64,000 nt of DNA, taken from Candidatus Acetothermia bacterium. Its GTDB lineage: Bacteria; Bipolaricaulota; Bipolaricaulia; RBG-16-55-9. Position 1 is the first letter of the stretch; the number at the start of each line of letters is the position of its first letter. The notes under the pieces are model-generated. The model saw only the letters and a program-made list of their open reading frames with translations. It was not told the DNA's origin and did no database searches. The translations under genes and the position numbers were made by a program. Below are positions 61,586 to 64,000 of this stretch, piece after piece. The stretch lies in assembly GCA_016201405.1 (NCBI GenBank), contig JACQCZ010000014.1, forward strand, positions 294,631-358,630, given 5' to 3'.

Positions 61586-62215
61586 TTAGTTCGGGGAATT
61601 TTTCTTCCTGGCGAGTTCTCTCAGCTCATCAAGCACGCTCTGGGACCGGGCTAGTGTCTCATCCAGAGTGCCCATGCTCGTAATGACAAAGTCAGCTCGT
61701 TTGGCCTTGATGCTCGATGGAGTCTGTGACGAAATCTTACGAATTGCCTCTTGACGGCTAATGCTATCCCGGGTCATCAATCGGCGAATCTGATCCTCTT
61801 GCTCGACATCGACCACGACAAAGACCTCAAAAAAAGAGCGGTCTATTTTTTCAGATTCCAGTAGCAGGGACGCTTCGACAACGAAGATATCTTTTTTCTC
61901 AGCTTGAAATCTCTTGGCAAGCTGCCATAGCTTCGCGTAGATGGCCGGATGTACAAGTTGCATGAGAAATTGGCGCTCAGCTTCGTTATCAAAGATGATC
62001 CTCCCCAGCTCTTTGCGGTTGATTTTCTGGTCTGAATTGAGAATCCGATTGCCAAAGTGCTCAATAAGCTTGATGTAGACCTCAGTGCCAGGGTTGTAAC
62101 TCTCCCAGGCGATGTTATCGACATCAACGACTGCGACGCCAGTCTCCTGGCTCCAAGCCTGAGCAACAAGACTCTTCCCGCTCGCAATTCCGCCCGTCAA
62201 GCCCACGATAAGCAT
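61586..62215 (-). CDS. coaE: Dephospho-CoA kinase
   Basis: 209 aa. The last step of CoA synthesis. Walker A GLTGGIASGKS at residues 5-15, DVDNIAWE, and RDSISRQEAIRKIS region. ATG at 62215 with GAGGT upstream, next to the overlapping stop of the exonuclease gene. Confidence 0.95.
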   Translation of the reverse strand: MLIVGLTGGIASGKSLVAQAWSQETGVAVVDVDNIAWESYNPGTEVYIKLIEHFGNRILNSDQKINRKELGRIIFDNEAERQFLMQLVHPAIYAKLWQLAKRFQAEKKDIFVVEASLLLESEKIDRSFFEVFVVVDVEQEDQIRRLMTRDSISRQEAIRKISSQTPSSIKAKRADFVITSMGTLDETLARSQSVLDELRELARKKNSPN

Positions 62216-62217
62216 GG

Positions 62218-62919
62218 TCAACCTCGTGAAGAGAATTCGAGAGTGCTCTTCCAGCGCCGGTAAAGCTCTGCGGTCGCCTTTACATCTTCCAGGCAGTAGA
62301 GCGCGATCTCGCGATGCAGCCCCTGCTCATACATGTTTTTGATCTCAAATCCGGTGATGCCATGGCTCTTGGGGCTCTCAATACCAAAGATGTGGCAGAA
62401 GAAATCGAGATTGAATCGCCGGGTCGCTCCATAGAAGGTGAGCTGGTCGAGCAGATCGCAATGAGACCTCGCGTCATAACGGTTGGTCATCAAGTTGCGG
62501 GATGGCCTGATTCCATGTAATGCTGAACGCATCATCAAAAAAGGACAATCAAAGCGTCGGCCATTGAAGGTGACGACTCGATCGTAGACGGCAATATCTT
62601 TCCAGAATTTCCCCAGAATCTCGGCTTCGCTGCCTGTCTCAAAATGAAAATTTCCATCATCAGACTGCCATGGCTCCTCTTCGAGCCCCTGATAATAGAC
62701 TCGACCGCGACCACTCTCTACGTTGGTCATGCCAATAGCAATAACTTGCGCGGTCATCCCATTGAAGGCCAGGCTGCGGAGAATTCGCTCACGTCTCAGC
62801 TCTTTTGCCTCCGGTGTCTCTTGTCTTTCCACAGATCGGAGCAGATATTGCTGTTGCTGCTCACCAAAATCTTCGAGAGGGATCGCTACGCTCTCAATGT
62901 CAAAGACTAGCTCGGCCAT
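62218..62919 (-). CDS. Predicted 3'-5' exonuclease (DEDDy, PolB-like)
   Basis: 233 aa of the DNA-polymerase-B-type exonuclease family (PF10108-like). The acidic motif I VFDIES (D7, E9), motif II TFNGRRFDCPF, and motif III YCLEDVKATAELY are visible. It should chew 3' ends of DNA or RNA. GGAGG precedes the ATG. Coupled with coaE by overlap. Confidence 0.85.
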   Translation of the reverse strand: MAELVFDIESVAIPLEDFGEQQQQYLLRSVERQETPEAKELRRERILRSLAFNGMTAQVIAIGMTNVESGRGRVYYQGLEEEPWQSDDGNFHFETGSEAEILGKFWKDIAVYDRVVTFNGRRFDCPFLMMRSALHGIRPSRNLMTNRYDARSHCDLLDQLTFYGATRRFNLDFFCHIFGIESPKSHGITGFEIKNMYEQGLHREIALYCLEDVKATAELYRRWKSTLEFSSRG

Positions 62920-63180
62920 TCTGTCGGTCCTCCCTATTGAGCTGGCTCAAAACTCGACAGCGCATTGTAACTCTCTGGATGACTCCAAAAAAAGAGACGC
63001 CTGCCCTTGGTCTCCCAATAGAAACGATTTACATCTCATCCTTGTGTTTGTGATGTGGATTACAAAGGAGGTTTCCTATCGAAGGCCCGAGAGAGAAAAG
63101 AACGATTCTAGGTGAAGGTCAATAGACGAATTATCACCATGCATTGTGTATAACTACCCATGAAAGACTCATTTAAAATA

Positions 63181-63186
63181 TATAAT
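63181..63186 (+). promoter_or_regulatory. -10 box of the GEVED gene, leaderless type
   Basis: TATAAT, six bases before the ATG at 63193, no -35 of note. Confidence 0.5.
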
Positions 63187-63192
63187 AGGCTT

Positions 63193-64000
63193 ATGATGAA
63201 ATCGTCGGCATCAGTTTTCAAACTGCTTATGATTTTAAGTTTTATCTTAACAGTATCAATAATAGTAATTCATGTTTCGGCAGATCAGAAAGAACCGGGC
63301 CCCCCTGGTGATTATGGAGACGCTCCCCAGAATATGCTGTCGGGTTACCGCAGCATCAGCCCTGAGCCGATTGCTACCTTCCCAACGGTCTTTTTTGCTC
63401 CTTTTGATCCGAGCTATATTGTCCACCGCCTTGCCAACCAGGGTGTCATCTTGGGCAAGTCTGTGACCAAAGAGCTCAATGCCAATGTTGTCAATAACGA
63501 TGATGGCGACGATGGCTGGGCTCCTGGAAGCTTTCTGATCTGTCAAAAACCACAGCTTGAGCTCACAGTTACAATCCCAAATAATGTCAACTCTGGCCCA
63601 ATTTATTTCAACTTGCTCGCGGACTGGAACCACGACGGGCGCTGGGCCAAGAGCTCCGAATGCCAGTCCCGCACGGCGGTCACAGATGCAGCTGAGTGGA
63701 CGATCCGCAACCTGCGGCTCGACCAGCCTCCGTACAATCTGAGCCCAGGTTTTAGTGGAACGATCCAGTTGCCAAAGATTCAGACTGGGCCGGATGTTGG
63801 GGAGATGTGGATGCGCTTCACCATTACAACCGTGCCCGTGAGTGAAGATATATTCGTGCCGGAGGAGCGAGGCGGCTTTGGCTGGAATGGCCAAGGGGAT
63901 TTTGATTATGGCGAGACCGAAGATTATTTCAGTTGTGCGCTTAAAGACCGCAGTCATCTTCTATTCAGCTGCCCAGCCAATATCATCGAAGAGGCGCTTC
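63193..64000 (+). CDS. Exported GEVED-domain protein, cut by the window end
   Basis: At least 269 codons, open at the end. A signal peptide (hydrophobic 10-28, ending HVSADQ) is followed by PGDYGDAP, ADWNHDGRW, an R-x-T segment and GDFDYGETEDYF, the marks of the GEVED domain found in large secreted or surface proteins of many phyla. The domain is complete at about residue 245; what follows starts a new region with cysteines (YFSCALKDRSHLLFSC). Function unknown, perhaps adhesion or a matrix role. Confidence 0.75.
   Translation, partial: MMKSSASVFKLLMILSFILTVSIIVIHVSADQKEPGPPGDYGDAPQNMLSGYRSISPEPIATFPTVFFAPFDPSYIVHRLANQGVILGKSVTKELNANVVNNDDGDDGWAPGSFLICQKPQLELTVTIPNNVNSGPIYFNLLADWNHDGRWAKSSECQSRTAVTDAAEWTIRNLRLDQPPYNLSPGFSGTIQLPKIQTGPDVGEMWMRFTITTVPVSEDIFVPEERGGFGWNGQGDFDYGETEDYFSCALKDRSHLLFSCPANIIEEAL

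Noticed and set aside
1-64000. Prophage, insertion sequence or integrated element
   Set aside because: No transposase, integrase, terminal repeats or phage genes; tRNA genes show no flanking duplicated ends that I could find by eye.

Overview
The window is a gene-dense stretch of bacterial chromosome with roughly balanced base composition. It holds about 60 protein genes on both strands, four tRNA genes and short intergenic gaps. I see no phage, transposase, integrase, plasmid function, rRNA or CRISPR array. The genes point to a free-living bacterium with peptidoglycan (alanine racemase, N-acetylmuramoyl-L-alanine amidase), menaquinone (MenG beside a polyprenyl diphosphate synthase), peptide or amino-acid use (two metallopeptidase-type hydrolases, an S9 peptidase, an M14 carboxypeptidase, a peptide-type ABC importer) and acyl-CoA metabolism (Acs, an AMP-forming acyl-CoA ligase, a B12 mutase). 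Exported proteins carry dockerin-like, GEVED, lamin-tail and PPC-like modules. This mix, the leaderless genes and the lack of any close match I recognise suggest an uncultivated, deep-branching phylum; an Acetothermia/Bipolaricaulota-like lineage is a guess only.

Layout. 1-7.7 kb: tRNA-Leu, lipid kinase, LysE exporter plus MOSC protein, then a five-gene minus-strand operon (membrane protein, TrxB, acyl-CoA ligase, methyltransferase, M20 hydrolase). 7.7-13.8 kb: zincin, Lon, S9 peptidase, MFS carrier. 13.9-19.3 kb: Acs, a broken membrane gene, a double cupredoxin, PyrE, phosphatase, DUF309. 19.4-25 kb: peptide ABC importer without its ATPases, a wHTH fragment, a Crp-family regulator, YidD. 25-31.3 kb: UvrB, M42 peptidase, a dioxygenase-esterase fusion, serine hydrolase, NTF2-like protein. 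31.4-40.5 kb: CGNR regulator, tRNA-Leu, MBL protein, OCD-family dehydrogenase, a DUF302 pair, TopA, palindromic repeats, UvrA. 40.6-48 kb: secreted PPC-like protein and protease, ABC exporter, nuclease-like secreted protein, initiator tRNA, ureohydrolase, M14 carboxypeptidase. 48-53.2 kb: MBL, esterase, AhpD-like and cupin operon, a two-subunit B12 mutase, tRNA with CAT anticodon. 53.2-58.7 kb: RNase HI-like, ACT, DinB, AraC, MenG, Asp23, IspA, Dtd, L32 and a tiny membrane protein. 58.7-64 kb: amidase, Alr, DUF192, CoaE, exonuclease, and the start of a GEVED protein running off the end.

Promoters are easy to read here: TTGnnn, 17-18 bases, TAnnnT. All four tRNA genes have one. At many first-in-operon genes the TAnnnT box lies only 6-12 bases before the start codon, so those mRNAs are probably leaderless, whereas genes inside operons carry GGAGG-type ribosome sites. 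Other points to follow up are: the 'methylmalonyl-CoA mutase' pair has the residues of isobutyryl-CoA mutase; a palindrome overlaps the uvrB start region; three copies of a dispersed palindromic repeat and a separate perfect 32-bp palindrome are present; and several enzymes (thioredoxin reductase, RNase HI, SNase) have changed key residues.
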